This document shows, piece after piece, positions 56,896 through 64,000 of a DNA stretch of 64,000 bases. Position 1 is the stretch's first letter; every line of letters starts with the position of its first letter. This stretch comes from Lutimaribacter saemankumensis. GTDB lineage: Bacteria; Pseudomonadota; Alphaproteobacteria; Rhodobacterales; Rhodobacteraceae. The position numbers were made by a program, and so were the translations under genes. Below the pieces are notes generated by a model that was not told the DNA's origin, searched no databases, and was given only the letters and a program-made list of their open reading frames with translations. The stretch is from the NCBI RefSeq assembly GCF_900100005.1, contig NZ_FNEB01000001.1, positions 744,001 through 808,000 of the forward strand, written 5' to 3'.

Positions 56896-57868
56896 TCCGA
56901 CGCCCACCCAAATTTCACCGATCGCAGCCCTGCAGGACCGCGAACCGTCCAAGCCGCCGCGCAGCCAATGGCGCGACGTCTGGGACCAGTTCAAGCACCA
57001 CAAGGGCGCAATGCTGGGCGGTGGTTTCCTGTTGTTCGTCACGCTGGCCGTTCTGTTCGGCGACCTGATCTGGCAAATCGACCCGAAAAAGCTCGATATC
57101 CGCAACAAGGATATCCGCCCCATATTCAACGCGATCTGGGACAGCGGCGCCAAGGTCAGCTGGTCCCATCCGCTGGGAACCGACAACCTGGGCCGCGACC
57201 ACCTGGCGCAGATTATCGCGGGCGGGCGCGCCTCGATGGCCGTTGGCTGGGCGGCCATGCTGCTGACCATGCTGATCGGCACCTCGATCGGCGTGATGGC
57301 AGGCTTTTTCAAACGCCTCGACGGTCCGCTGATGCGCTTTACCGACCTGGTTCTGAGCCTTCCGATCCTTCCTCTGATGCTGGTTGCCGTGACACTGTTC
57401 CGGCAGCCGCTGCGCGCCAGCTTCGGGCCGGAAACGGGTATGTTCATTCTGATCGTCGGCGTGATCGGCGTGACCAGCTGGATGCAGACCGCCCGGATCG
57501 TGCGTGGCGACATCCTGGCAATCAAGGAGCGCGAGTTCGTGCTTGCGGCCCGCGCCTCGGGCACGACGGCGCGCGGCATCATCTTCCGGCATCTTCTACC
57601 CAACGTTCTGTCCCCGATCATGGTGTCGGCCACGCTGGGACTGGCGACGGCGATCATCACGGAAAGCGCGCTGTCCTTCCTCGGCGTGGGCTTCCCGTCG
57701 GATTTCCCGACCTGGGGAAAGATGCTGGCAGACGCCGTGCCGCGGATGCAGGAATTTCCCGAACGCGTGATGCTGCCGGGAATCATGATCTCTCTGACGG
57801 TGCTCAGCGTGAACTATCTCGGCGACGGTCTGCGCGATGCGCTCGATCCGCGCATTCGCGGGCGCTGA
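56888..57868 (+). CDS. Peptide ABC transporter permease (DppC/OppC type)
   Basis: Second inner-membrane permease, 326 aa. The N-terminus has the OppC-type cytoplasmic segment (QWRDVWDQFKHHKGAMLGGGFLLFV), then HPLGTDNLGRDHLAQIIAGGRASMAVGW, and the EAA loop EFVLAARASGTTARGIIFRHLLPN. It ends LGDGLRDALDPRIRGR as expected. It is the last gene of the binding protein-permease operon and is followed 22 bp later by a strong terminator. The start at 56,888 overlaps the first permease gene. Confidence 0.95.
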   Translation: MTDPTPTQISPIAALQDREPSKPPRSQWRDVWDQFKHHKGAMLGGGFLLFVTLAVLFGDLIWQIDPKKLDIRNKDIRPIFNAIWDSGAKVSWSHPLGTDNLGRDHLAQIIAGGRASMAVGWAAMLLTMLIGTSIGVMAGFFKRLDGPLMRFTDLVLSLPILPLMLVAVTLFRQPLRASFGPETGMFILIVGVIGVTSWMQTARIVRGDILAIKEREFVLAARASGTTARGIIFRHLLPNVLSPIMVSATLGLATAIITESALSFLGVGFPSDFPTWGKMLADAVPRMQEFPERVMLPGIMISLTVLSVNYLGDGLRDALDPRIRGR

Positions 57869-57890
57869 CGCCGAATAAGAACACAAACCC

Positions 57891-57924
57891 AAGGCCCGCC
57901 TGCCCGGCGGGCCTTTTCTTTTTC
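57891..57924 (+). terminator. Rho-independent terminator of the peptide transporter operon
   Basis: Ten-base arms AAGGCCCGCC (57,891-57,900) and GGCGGGCCTT (57,906-57,915) with a five-base loop, followed by TTCTTTTTC. This is a textbook intrinsic terminator. Confidence 0.9.
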
Positions 57925-58044
57925 ACGCCTTCGGCGTCCGGGAACGCACGTTCGCCAAACTTAACCGCGCAAAGAAAGATGTTCTTCGAAAGGCACTTCC
58001 CGACACCGGTACGGCGCTTGATTTGACCAGGTCTCCGCTGCATC

Positions 58045-58059
58045 TGGAACGTTGTTCCA
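58045..58059. promoter_or_regulatory. Palindromic operator candidate upstream of the YeeE/YedE gene
   Basis: TGGAAC-GTT-GTTCCA is a perfect inverted repeat 20 bp upstream of the ATG, next to a possible -35 element (TTGACC at 58,023). The position would let a repressor block transcription. Confidence 0.4.
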
Positions 58060-58079
58060 TTCTGACGCGGAGACAGGAC

Positions 58080-59138
58080 ATGTTCGAGACACTGGGATTT
58101 GAATCGCTGACCGCCCCGCAGGCGGCGGTGTGGTTTGCCCTTTTCGTGGGGCTCGCTTTTGGCGTTCTGGCGCAGGTCACACGCTTCTGTTTTCGCCGCA
58201 TCATCGATGGCGAGGACCGCAAACAGGCGGCCGGCGTCTGGCTGACGGCGCTGGCGGTGGCTGTTCTGGGTACGCAGGGAGCGGTGGCGCAGGGTTGGAT
58301 CACCTTTGCGGAACACCGGTTCATGGCAGAAGGCCTGCCCATTCTGGCCATCGTGGCAGGCGGGTTGATGTTTGGCGCCGGCATGATCCTGACGCGCGGC
58401 TGCATCTCGCGCCTGACGGTGCTGACCGGCACCGGCAACCTGCGCGCAGCCCTGGTTCTGGTGGTGTTCGCGGTCGTGGCCCATGCCACGCTGAAAGGGG
58501 TGCTTGCCCCCGTGCGGACGGGTCTGGGAAGCGTCACGCTTGACGTGGCCCCCGCCCTGCCCGGCGCCGGTCTTGTCTGGGCCGTGATCATCGCACTGGC
58601 CGCAGTGGCATTCGCGCTGCGCTCGGGCAACCGGGCGGGAACGCTGGCGCTCGCAGGCGTTCTGGGCGCACTGGTGCCACTGGCCTGGGTCGGCACCGGG
58701 TTCGTTCTGTTCGACGAGTTCGAACCGATCGCGATGGAAAGCCTCAGCTTCACCGCGCCCGCGACCGAAACCCTGTTCTATGCCGTCGCCTCGACCGCCG
58801 TTTCCCCCAGCTTCGGCCTGGGCCTTGTCGGTGGCGTCGTGCTGGGCGCGCTTGCCGCTGCACTGATCCGCGGACAGTTTGCTTGGCAGAGCTTTGAAAG
58901 CCCGCGCCAGACAGGCCGCTACATGGCCGGCGCCGCGCTGATGGGCGTTGGTGGCGTTCTGGCGGGCGGCTGCACCGTGGGCGCGGGCCTGTCGGGCATC
59001 CCAACCCTGTCCGTCGCCGCGATCCTGGCGATAGCGTCCATCGGGCTGGGCGGCTGGATCACTCGCGCGGCTCTGAATGCAGCGACCGCTGAAGTCGACG
59101 GATCAGCCACCACACCAGCAGCACTACCGGCAGAGTGA
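58080..59138 (+). CDS. YeeE/YedE-family transporter, TsuA-like (thiosulphate/sulphur uptake)
   Basis: A 352-aa inner-membrane protein with about nine to ten helices. The paired motifs GAGMILTRGCISRLTVLTG and GVLAGGCTVGAGLSG are those of the YeeE/YedE family, whose member TsuA imports thiosulphate using conserved cysteines. Cysteines C37, C108 and C298 here fit that set. The start MFETLGFESLTAPQAAVWF was chosen; the open frame begins 19 codons earlier. The last 80 bp overlap the convergent DUF3422 gene. The substrate is inferred; other sulphur species are possible. Confidence 0.88.
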   Translation: MFETLGFESLTAPQAAVWFALFVGLAFGVLAQVTRFCFRRIIDGEDRKQAAGVWLTALAVAVLGTQGAVAQGWITFAEHRFMAEGLPILAIVAGGLMFGAGMILTRGCISRLTVLTGTGNLRAALVLVVFAVVAHATLKGVLAPVRTGLGSVTLDVAPALPGAGLVWAVIIALAAVAFALRSGNRAGTLALAGVLGALVPLAWVGTGFVLFDEFEPIAMESLSFTAPATETLFYAVASTAVSPSFGLGLVGGVVLGALAAALIRGQFAWQSFESPRQTGRYMAGAALMGVGGVLAGGCTVGAGLSGIPTLSVAAILAIASIGLGGWITRAALNAATAEVDGSATTPAALPAE

Positions 59139-60354
59139 TCGCCGCGGTCAGCGTTCCCTTGCTGAGGTTCAACAACTCGGCAAGGGGATACAGCGCATAC
59201 CCCACCAGCGACACCGCGTAATAGCTGATCGCGACAACCGACAGCCCCTCGACCGTGCGTTGCAGCTTCAACTGCATGTCGGCGCGCGTGTTCATGCTTT
59301 CCAGCAAGGCCTGGTTCTGCGCGCTGCGTTCGACATCCACACGTGTCCGCAGCAGATCGCCCGCCCGGATCGCCCTGTCCGACATCGCCGCAAGCCGTCC
59401 CTGCGCGGATTTCACCGTGCGCATCGCGGGGTCATACCGGCGCATCATGAACTCGTTGAAGGTCTGGCGCCCGTCGAACCGTGCCTCGCGCATGACTTCG
59501 ATCCGCTGGTGCACGATCGCCTCGTAGGCGCCGGTCGCCCCGAACCGGAAAGACGCGCGCGCCGCCATCGATTCAAGCTCGGCCGACAACACAAGCAGCT
59601 TGCCAAGCGTGTCCTCGGCGGGCGTGGCGTTGTCGGTCATCTCTTCCATCAGCAGGGTCAGGCGCTCGTCGATGTCGTTCATCCGCGGCGACATCGCCTT
59701 GACCTCGGAAAAGCCGAGCATCGACATCGTCTTGTAGGTTTCGATCTCGCACAGGCGCTGAACCATCCGGCCCACCCGGCGGTCGCCGGTGCTGGGCGCG
59801 ACGAACACGGCGAACCGCTGGTGCCCGGCCGCGTCAATACGGAAATCGCCCGCAATCACGGCGGCATCGTCCAGCACCCGGCTGACCGCCATGCTTTCGG
59901 GAACGAACCAGTCGTTGATCGCACCGATCACCTTTTCCTTGTCGCTCCATTTCTCGATGCGGATCAGCGCCGAGGTCATCCGAACACCCGGTATCTCGGC
60001 CAACCAGTCGGGCGGGAACACCTCGAAATCCGCAGGATCGAAGGGACGCGACGACAGCCCGTCGATGAAAGCGGTGTAGGTCACGAACTCGGTATGGCTT
60101 TCCCATTTCAGCTGGTAGCGGCCAAGCTTGCCGAAATAATGCGTGGCACCTGGCTGAGGATGCGGTGCGCCGTAGCGATCCAGCAGCGCCAGAAGATGCG
60201 CCATGTCCGCCTCGCGGTTGCGGCTGGCCGCACCATCGGGTTGCTTCACCGCAAGGTAAACGGCCGTCGACGGGGTCGAGATCGACGGAAACGGACGCGC
60301 ATGCAGTTCGTTGGCCAGCTGATAGCGCAGCGGATGATCGGCGATGGGGGCCAT
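59059..60354 (-). CDS. DUF3422-family membrane-anchored protein
   Basis: A 431-aa protein of the DUF3422 family, recognised from the start HPLRYQLANELHARPFPS, the FGKLGRYQLKWESHTEFVTYT segment and two C-terminal membrane helices (VVAISYYAVSLVGYALYPLA and AITLPVVLLVWWLIRRL). A large soluble N-terminal domain with coiled-coil-like helices in the second half is thus tethered to the membrane at its end. AGGAG precedes the ATG. It overlaps the convergent YeeE-type gene by 80 bp. No function is known for the family. Confidence 0.9.
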   Translation of the reverse strand: MAPIADHPLRYQLANELHARPFPSISTPSTAVYLAVKQPDGAASRNREADMAHLLALLDRYGAPHPQPGATHYFGKLGRYQLKWESHTEFVTYTAFIDGLSSRPFDPADFEVFPPDWLAEIPGVRMTSALIRIEKWSDKEKVIGAINDWFVPESMAVSRVLDDAAVIAGDFRIDAAGHQRFAVFVAPSTGDRRVGRMVQRLCEIETYKTMSMLGFSEVKAMSPRMNDIDERLTLLMEEMTDNATPAEDTLGKLLVLSAELESMAARASFRFGATGAYEAIVHQRIEVMREARFDGRQTFNEFMMRRYDPAMRTVKSAQGRLAAMSDRAIRAGDLLRTRVDVERSAQNQALLESMNTRADMQLKLQRTVEGLSVVAISYYAVSLVGYALYPLAELLNLSKGTLTAAITLPVVLLVWWLIRRLQRSLHSEPRE

Positions 60355-60401
60355 GTGACACTCCTGATTACCCGGAAAATGAGCCGGACACACCGCGATG
60401 T

Positions 60402-60422
60402 AAACGAAAAACCGTTTCGTTT
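60402..60422. promoter_or_regulatory. Inverted repeat upstream of the DUF3422 gene
   Basis: Perfect eight-base arms AAACGAAA and TTTCGTTT flank a five-base spacer, 47 bp upstream of the DUF3422 ATG in otherwise GC-rich DNA. It may be a regulator site or form a hairpin in the 5' leader. Confidence 0.4.
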
Positions 60423-60555
60423 CCAATGACTTGGCGGAATACTATGGCATACTTGTGTAATTGTCACGCCACCGCACGCGCGGCTATGCGCCCGATGCCC
60501 GCGCTGACAAAGCGCAACGCCGCGCATTGCGTCCAACAAAACAAAGTCGGCATTC

Positions 60556-60591
60556 AAAAGAAAACCCCCGCCCGGGCAAGCCGGACGGGGG
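60556..60591 (-). terminator. Rho-independent terminator of pntA-pntB
   Basis: On the minus strand a stem of 11 pairs (CCCCCGTCCGG with CCGGGCGGGGG, one G-T wobble) and a five-base loop is followed by TTTTCTTTT. It lies 21 bp after the pntB stop. Confidence 0.9.
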
Positions 60592-60612
60592 CACGCACAG
60601 ACCCGGCGGGCC

Positions 60613-62118
60613 TTAGCTGATTTTCTGCAGCAGCGCCTCGAGGCTCTGCTTGGCGTCGCCATAGAACATGCGCGTGTTCTCTTTGTAGAACAGCGGGTTC
60701 TCGATGCCGGAATAACCGGTGCCCTGCCCGCGCTTGGACACGAACACCTGCTTGGCCTTCCAGACCTCCAGCACCGGCATGCCGGCAATGGGGCTGTTGG
60801 GGTCGTCCTGGGCGGCCGGGTTCACGATGTCGTTCGACCCGATGACGATGACGACGTCAGTGTCGGGGAAATCGTCGTTGATCTCGTCCATTTCCATGAC
60901 GATGTCATAGGGCACCTTGGCTTCGGCCAGCAGCACGTTCATGTGCCCCGGCAGACGGCCCGCGACGGGGTGGATGGCGAAACGCACCTCCTTGCCCTTG
61001 CCGCGCAGGCGCTTGGTCAGCTCGCTGACGGCGTTTTGCGCCTGTGCCACGGCCATACCGTAACCGGGAACGATGATCACGCTGTCGGCTTCGTCCAGCG
61101 CGGCGGCCACGCCATCGGCGTCGATCGCGATCTGTTCGCCCTCGACCTCCATCTGCGGGCCGGAGGCGCCGCCGAACCCGCCCAGGATCACGCTGACAAA
61201 GGCGCGGTTCATCGCCTTGCACATGATGTAGGACAGGATTGCACCCGAAGAGCCGACCAGCGCACCGGTCACGATCAGCAGGTCGTTGGACAGGGTGAAA
61301 CCGATCGCCGCCGCAGCCCAGCCGGAATAGCTGTTCAGCATCGACACCACCACGGGCATGTCGGCGCCGCCGATCCCCATGATCAGGTGATAGCCGATGA
61401 AGAACGACAGCAGCATGATCAGCACCAGCGGCCACATCCCGCCATAGGCAAGATAAACCACCGCCAGCAGCAGGCAGGCAAAGGCCGCCGCCGCATTCAG
61501 CATGTGCCCGCCGGGCAGTTGGAACGGCTTGCCGTCCACCTTGCCGGCCAGCTTGCCGAAGGCAATGACCGAGCCGGTGAAAGTCACCGCACCGATGAAG
61601 ATGCCCAGCACCACCTCGACCTTGAGGAAGGCGATCTCGGACGGGATCTTGGTGGCGACCTTGTAGGCGAAGCCCTGGAACTCCTTGAAGAGGTCCGCCT
61701 GCCCCGCCTGGGTTGCACAGGCGATCGCGCTGATCGCACCCTCGCAGGCGTCGATGCCCGCATCGGCCAGCTTGCGGATGACGCGCAGGCGCTCCATTTC
61801 CGCATTCAGGCCGACAAAGACCGCCGCCAGACCCACGAAAGAGTGCAGCGCCGCCACAAGCTGCGGCATCTCGGTCATTTCGACGCGCTTGGCGACGACC
61901 GTGCCGATCACGGCACCCACGACCATCGCGATCAGCAGGAAGGCATAGTTGCCGATACCGGGGCCGAACATGGTGAAGAACACGGCCAGCGCCATGCCGA
62001 CAATCCCGTACCAGACGGCGCGCTTGGCGCTTTCCTGGCCCGACAGGCCGCCCAGGCTGAGGATGAAAAGAACGCTCGCGGTGATGGCCGCGGCAGTTAC
62101 GAATTGATCTCCGAACAT
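60613..62118 (-). CDS. pntB: NAD(P) transhydrogenase subunit beta
   Basis: Membrane and NADP(H)-binding subunit of the proton-translocating transhydrogenase, 501 aa. The N-terminal part has about nine helices (domain II); the C-terminal domain III has the NADP-binding pattern [21 protein letters not shown] and the later [24 protein letters not shown] loop with [17 protein letters not shown]. It uses proton-motive force to make NADPH from NADH. It lies 18 bp after pntA and is followed by an intrinsic terminator. Confidence 0.98.
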   Translation of the reverse strand: MFGDQFVTAAAITASVLFILSLGGLSGQESAKRAVWYGIVGMALAVFFTMFGPGIGNYAFLLIAMVVGAVIGTVVAKRVEMTEMPQLVAALHSFVGLAAVFVGLNAEMERLRVIRKLADAGIDACEGAISAIACATQAGQADLFKEFQGFAYKVATKIPSEIAFLKVEVVLGIFIGAVTFTGSVIAFGKLAGKVDGKPFQLPGGHMLNAAAAFACLLLAVVYLAYGGMWPLVLIMLLSFFIGYHLIMGIGGADMPVVVSMLNSYSGWAAAAIGFTLSNDLLIVTGALVGSSGAILSYIMCKAMNRAFVSVILGGFGGASGPQMEVEGEQIAIDADGVAAALDEADSVIIVPGYGMAVAQAQNAVSELTKRLRGKGKEVRFAIHPVAGRLPGHMNVLLAEAKVPYDIVMEMDEINDDFPDTDVVIVIGSNDIVNPAAQDDPNSPIAGMPVLEVWKAKQVFVSKRGQGTGYSGIENPLFYKENTRMFYGDAKQSLEALLQKIS

Positions 62119-62136
62119 ATCTCTCTCCGCAGCCCT

Positions 62137-63708
62137 TTAGGATTTCTGGAACATGGCAAGCATGCGCCGCGTCACGAGGAAGCCGCCCACGATGTTGATC
62201 GTCGCCACCAGCACCGCGATGGTGCTGAGGAACACGACCAGCCCGTTCGACGACCCGATCTGCAGCACCGCGCCCAGGACGATGATGCCCGAAATCGCGT
62301 TCGTCACGGCCATAAGCGGCGTGTGCAGCGAGTGGCTGACATTCCAGATCACCTGGAAGCCGATAAAGCAGCTCAGCACGAAGACGATGAAATGCTGCAT
62401 GAAGCTGGGCGGAGCCACGAGCCCCAGAAGCGCCATCAGCGCGCCGCCGATCAGCAGCAGCGTGACCTGGCTCTTGGTCTGCGCCTTGAACGCGGCCACT
62501 TCCTGCGCGCGCTTTTCTTCGGGCGTCAGCTCTTTCGGCTTTTCCTTTTTCTGCGCCGCGATCGCCTGCACCTTTGGAGGGGGCGGCGGCCAGGTGATTT
62601 CGTGATCATAGGTCACGGTCGCGCCGCGGATCACGTCGTCTTCCATGTTGTGATTGATCTGACCGTCCTTTTCGGGGGTCAGGTCGGTCATCATGTGACG
62701 GATGTTGGTCGCATAAAGCGACGAGGACTGCGACGCCATGCGGCTGGGGAAGTCGGTATAGCCGATGATCGTCACGCCGTTGTCGGTGACGATCTTTTCG
62801 TCCATCACCGTCAGTTTGCAGTTGCCGCCCTTTTCCGCGGCAAGGTCCACGATGACCGAGCCGCGCTTCATCGAGGCGACCATGTCCTCGGTCCACAGCT
62901 CGGGCGCCTCGCGGTTGGGAATCAACGCCGTGGTGATGACGATGTCCATTTCGGGCGCCAGTTCACGGAACTTGGCAAGCTGCGCTTCGCGGAACTCGGG
63001 GGACGAGACACTGGCGTAACCGCCGCTTGCCGCGCCGTCCTGCTGTTCCTCTTCGAAATCGAGATAGACGAACTCGGCCCCCATCGATTCGACCTGCTCG
63101 GCCACTTCGGGGCGCACGTCGAACGCGTAGGTGATCGCGCCCAGCGACGTCGCCGCACCGATGGCCGCCAGACCGGCCACACCGGCCCCCACGACCAGAA
63201 CCTTCGCCGGCGGCACCTTGCCCGCGGCGGTGATCTGCCCGGTAAAGAAACGGCCATAGTTGTTGCCGGCCTCGATGACGGCACGGTAGCCCGCGATATT
63301 CGCCATCGACGACAGCGCGTCCATCTTCTGCGCGCGGCTGATGCGCGGCACCATTTCCATCGCGATGACGTTGGCGCCCTTCTTTTTCGCCGCTTCCAGC
63401 CCCTTTTCGTTGCCGGCCGGATTGAAGAAGGAAATCAGCGTCTGGCCCTCGCGCAGGCGCTTCATCTCGGTGTCGTTGGGCTGGCGGACCTTGGCGATGA
63501 TATCGCAATTCTTCCACAGGGTGGCGGCGGTCTTTATGACCTCGACGCCGGCCTCTTCATAGGCGGCGTCCGTAAACCCGGCCAGGGCCCCTGCCCCGGA
63601 TTCGATCGCGCACTCGTAGCCCAGCTTTTGCAAAGCCTGGGCCGAGTCCGGGGTCATGGCGACGCGCGCCTCACCCTCGTACACTTCCTTTGGCGTTCCG
63701 ATTTTCAC
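62137..63708 (-). CDS. pntA: NAD(P) transhydrogenase subunit alpha (fused form)
   Basis: NAD(H)-binding subunit of transhydrogenase, 523 aa, similar in size to E. coli PntA. Domain I (about residues 1-370) begins [20 protein letters not shown] and holds the NAD fold [22 protein letters not shown] charged linker ([20 protein letters not shown]) leads to about four membrane helices. So the alpha subunit is one polypeptide, not split into PntAA and PntAB as in Rhodospirillum rubrum. Translation starts at a GTG with AAAGGGG upstream. Confidence 0.97.
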   Translation of the reverse strand: MKIGTPKEVYEGEARVAMTPDSAQALQKLGYECAIESGAGALAGFTDAAYEEAGVEVIKTAATLWKNCDIIAKVRQPNDTEMKRLREGQTLISFFNPAGNEKGLEAAKKKGANVIAMEMVPRISRAQKMDALSSMANIAGYRAVIEAGNNYGRFFTGQITAAGKVPPAKVLVVGAGVAGLAAIGAATSLGAITYAFDVRPEVAEQVESMGAEFVYLDFEEEQQDGAASGGYASVSSPEFREAQLAKFRELAPEMDIVITTALIPNREAPELWTEDMVASMKRGSVIVDLAAEKGGNCKLTVMDEKIVTDNGVTIIGYTDFPSRMASQSSSLYATNIRHMMTDLTPEKDGQINHNMEDDVIRGATVTYDHEITWPPPPPKVQAIAAQKKEKPKELTPEEKRAQEVAAFKAQTKSQVTLLLIGGALMALLGLVAPPSFMQHFIVFVLSCFIGFQVIWNVSHSLHTPLMAVTNAISGIIVLGAVLQIGSSNGLVVFLSTIAVLVATINIVGGFLVTRRMLAMFQKS

Positions 63709-63765
63709 CTATCCATCCCCTTTCTCGGCAGATATGATTTGGCCACCCTCATGGGGCGGCCTCGC

Positions 63766-63794
63766 TGTTTAAATTCTTCGCGCAACATTTGCAA
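63766..63794 (-). promoter_or_regulatory. Candidate pnt promoter
   Basis: On the minus strand TTGCAA (63,794-63,789) and TAAACA (63,771-63,766) are 17 bases apart, about 58 bp upstream of the pntA GTG. Both boxes are weak matches, so this is tentative. Confidence 0.25.
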
Positions 63795-63834
63795 AGATTT
63801 CTGACGCCTTCGATTGCCAAAATGTCGCTTATTG

Positions 63835-64000
63835 TCAAACCCAACGCCGCGTTTTCCGCTCGTAACGGGCAAAATCTGCCCGAAATTTGCGCCGCAGACG
63901 GTTTTCTTCGGGTATGATGAACCTTCGCTCGATAATCCAGACAAAAATCGGGATCAACGGCAAGGACAGCACCGCGTCCCAACGCAGGATCATCCCCGCC
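63835..64000 (-). CDS. C-terminus of an isoprenylcysteine carboxyl methyltransferase-like membrane protein (partial)
   Basis: The last 54 residues of a protein that enters from beyond the right edge. The sequence is a membrane helix (LSLPLIPIFVWIIERRFIIP) followed by EENRLRRKFRADFARYERKTRRWV and a stop. This EE-L-RKF-Y-RRW ending is characteristic of the ICMT/PEMT-type methyltransferase family, whose C-terminal helix and RRW tail bind S-adenosylmethionine. It precedes pntA by 126 bp on the same strand. The N-terminal part is not visible, so the substrate cannot be judged. Confidence 0.7.
   Translation of the reverse strand, partial: AGMILRWDAVLSLPLIPIFVWIIERRFIIPEENRLRRKFRADFARYERKTRRWV

Noticed and set aside
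60943-63804. A 953-codon open frame on the plus strand
   Set aside because: It is antisense to pntB and pntA, of biased composition and without family motifs.
63705-63944. A 79-codon minus-strand frame overlapping the pntA start by four bases
   Set aside because: The overlap looks like coupling, but the sequence is basic and unstructured, it covers the expected pnt promoter, and it runs through the stop of the ICMT-like gene in another frame.

Overview
The window is GC-rich, densely packed chromosomal DNA. Gene content and order (a nuo operon interrupted by small lineage-specific genes, fused pntA, leucine catabolism genes, LpcC-like core glycosyltransferase) point to an alphaproteobacterium of the Rhodobacteraceae, most likely the Roseobacter group. 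I saw no rRNA, tRNA, CRISPR array, insertion sequence or phage gene.

Layout. (1) 1-21,751, minus strand: one long respiratory operon, nuoA-B-C-D-E-F-G-H-I-J-K-L-M-N (complex I), with ten small accessory genes between the nuo genes, followed without a visible break by birA, coaX and an RNase J gene cut by the left edge. (2) 22,079-34,085, almost all minus: leucine/isovalerate degradation (isovaleryl-CoA dehydrogenase, acyl-CoA synthetase, both methylcrotonyl-CoA carboxylase subunits, methylglutaconyl-CoA hydratase, HMG-CoA lyase), with two GSTs, a nuclease-like protein, an ASCH protein and a membrane protein translationally coupled to them. An OmpW-type porin with an FNR-like site lies inside this block on the plus strand. 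(3) 34,187-36,891: a repeat element, then a divergent DegT-family aminotransferase / MmgE-PrpD pair around a cluster of ATGTCGC half-sites. (4) 36,888-45,471: gph, glmU-glmS-alkD, a small lipoprotein, and moaA-kdtA-glycosyltransferase; this serves cell envelope precursors, cofactor and LPS core synthesis. (5) 45,475-57,924: an amide/peptide utilisation island with two similar M20 amidohydrolases, a LysR regulator broken by a stop codon, a DadA-like FAD oxidoreductase, an ArgE-like deacetylase and a complete dipeptide/oligopeptide ABC transporter. (6) 58,045-64,000: a YeeE/TsuA-type transporter and a DUF3422 protein that overlap tail to tail, pntA-pntB transhydrogenase, and the tail of an ICMT-type methyltransferase cut by the right edge.

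How the parts fit. Complex I and the proton-pumping transhydrogenase handle NADH/NADPH and proton-motive force. BirA at the end of the nuo operon is the ligase expected to biotinylate the methylcrotonyl-CoA carboxylase encoded in the next block. The amide/peptide island would import small acylated or peptide substrates, release amino acids and oxidise them. The points most worth a second look are the nonsense codon inside the LysR DNA-binding helix opposite an intact 30-bp palindrome, the duplicated helix-hairpin-helix domain shared by NuoE and its membrane-anchored neighbour, the set of exported accessory proteins inside the complex I operon, and several unexplained operator-like palindromes. 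All assignments come from reading the sequence; no database search was run.
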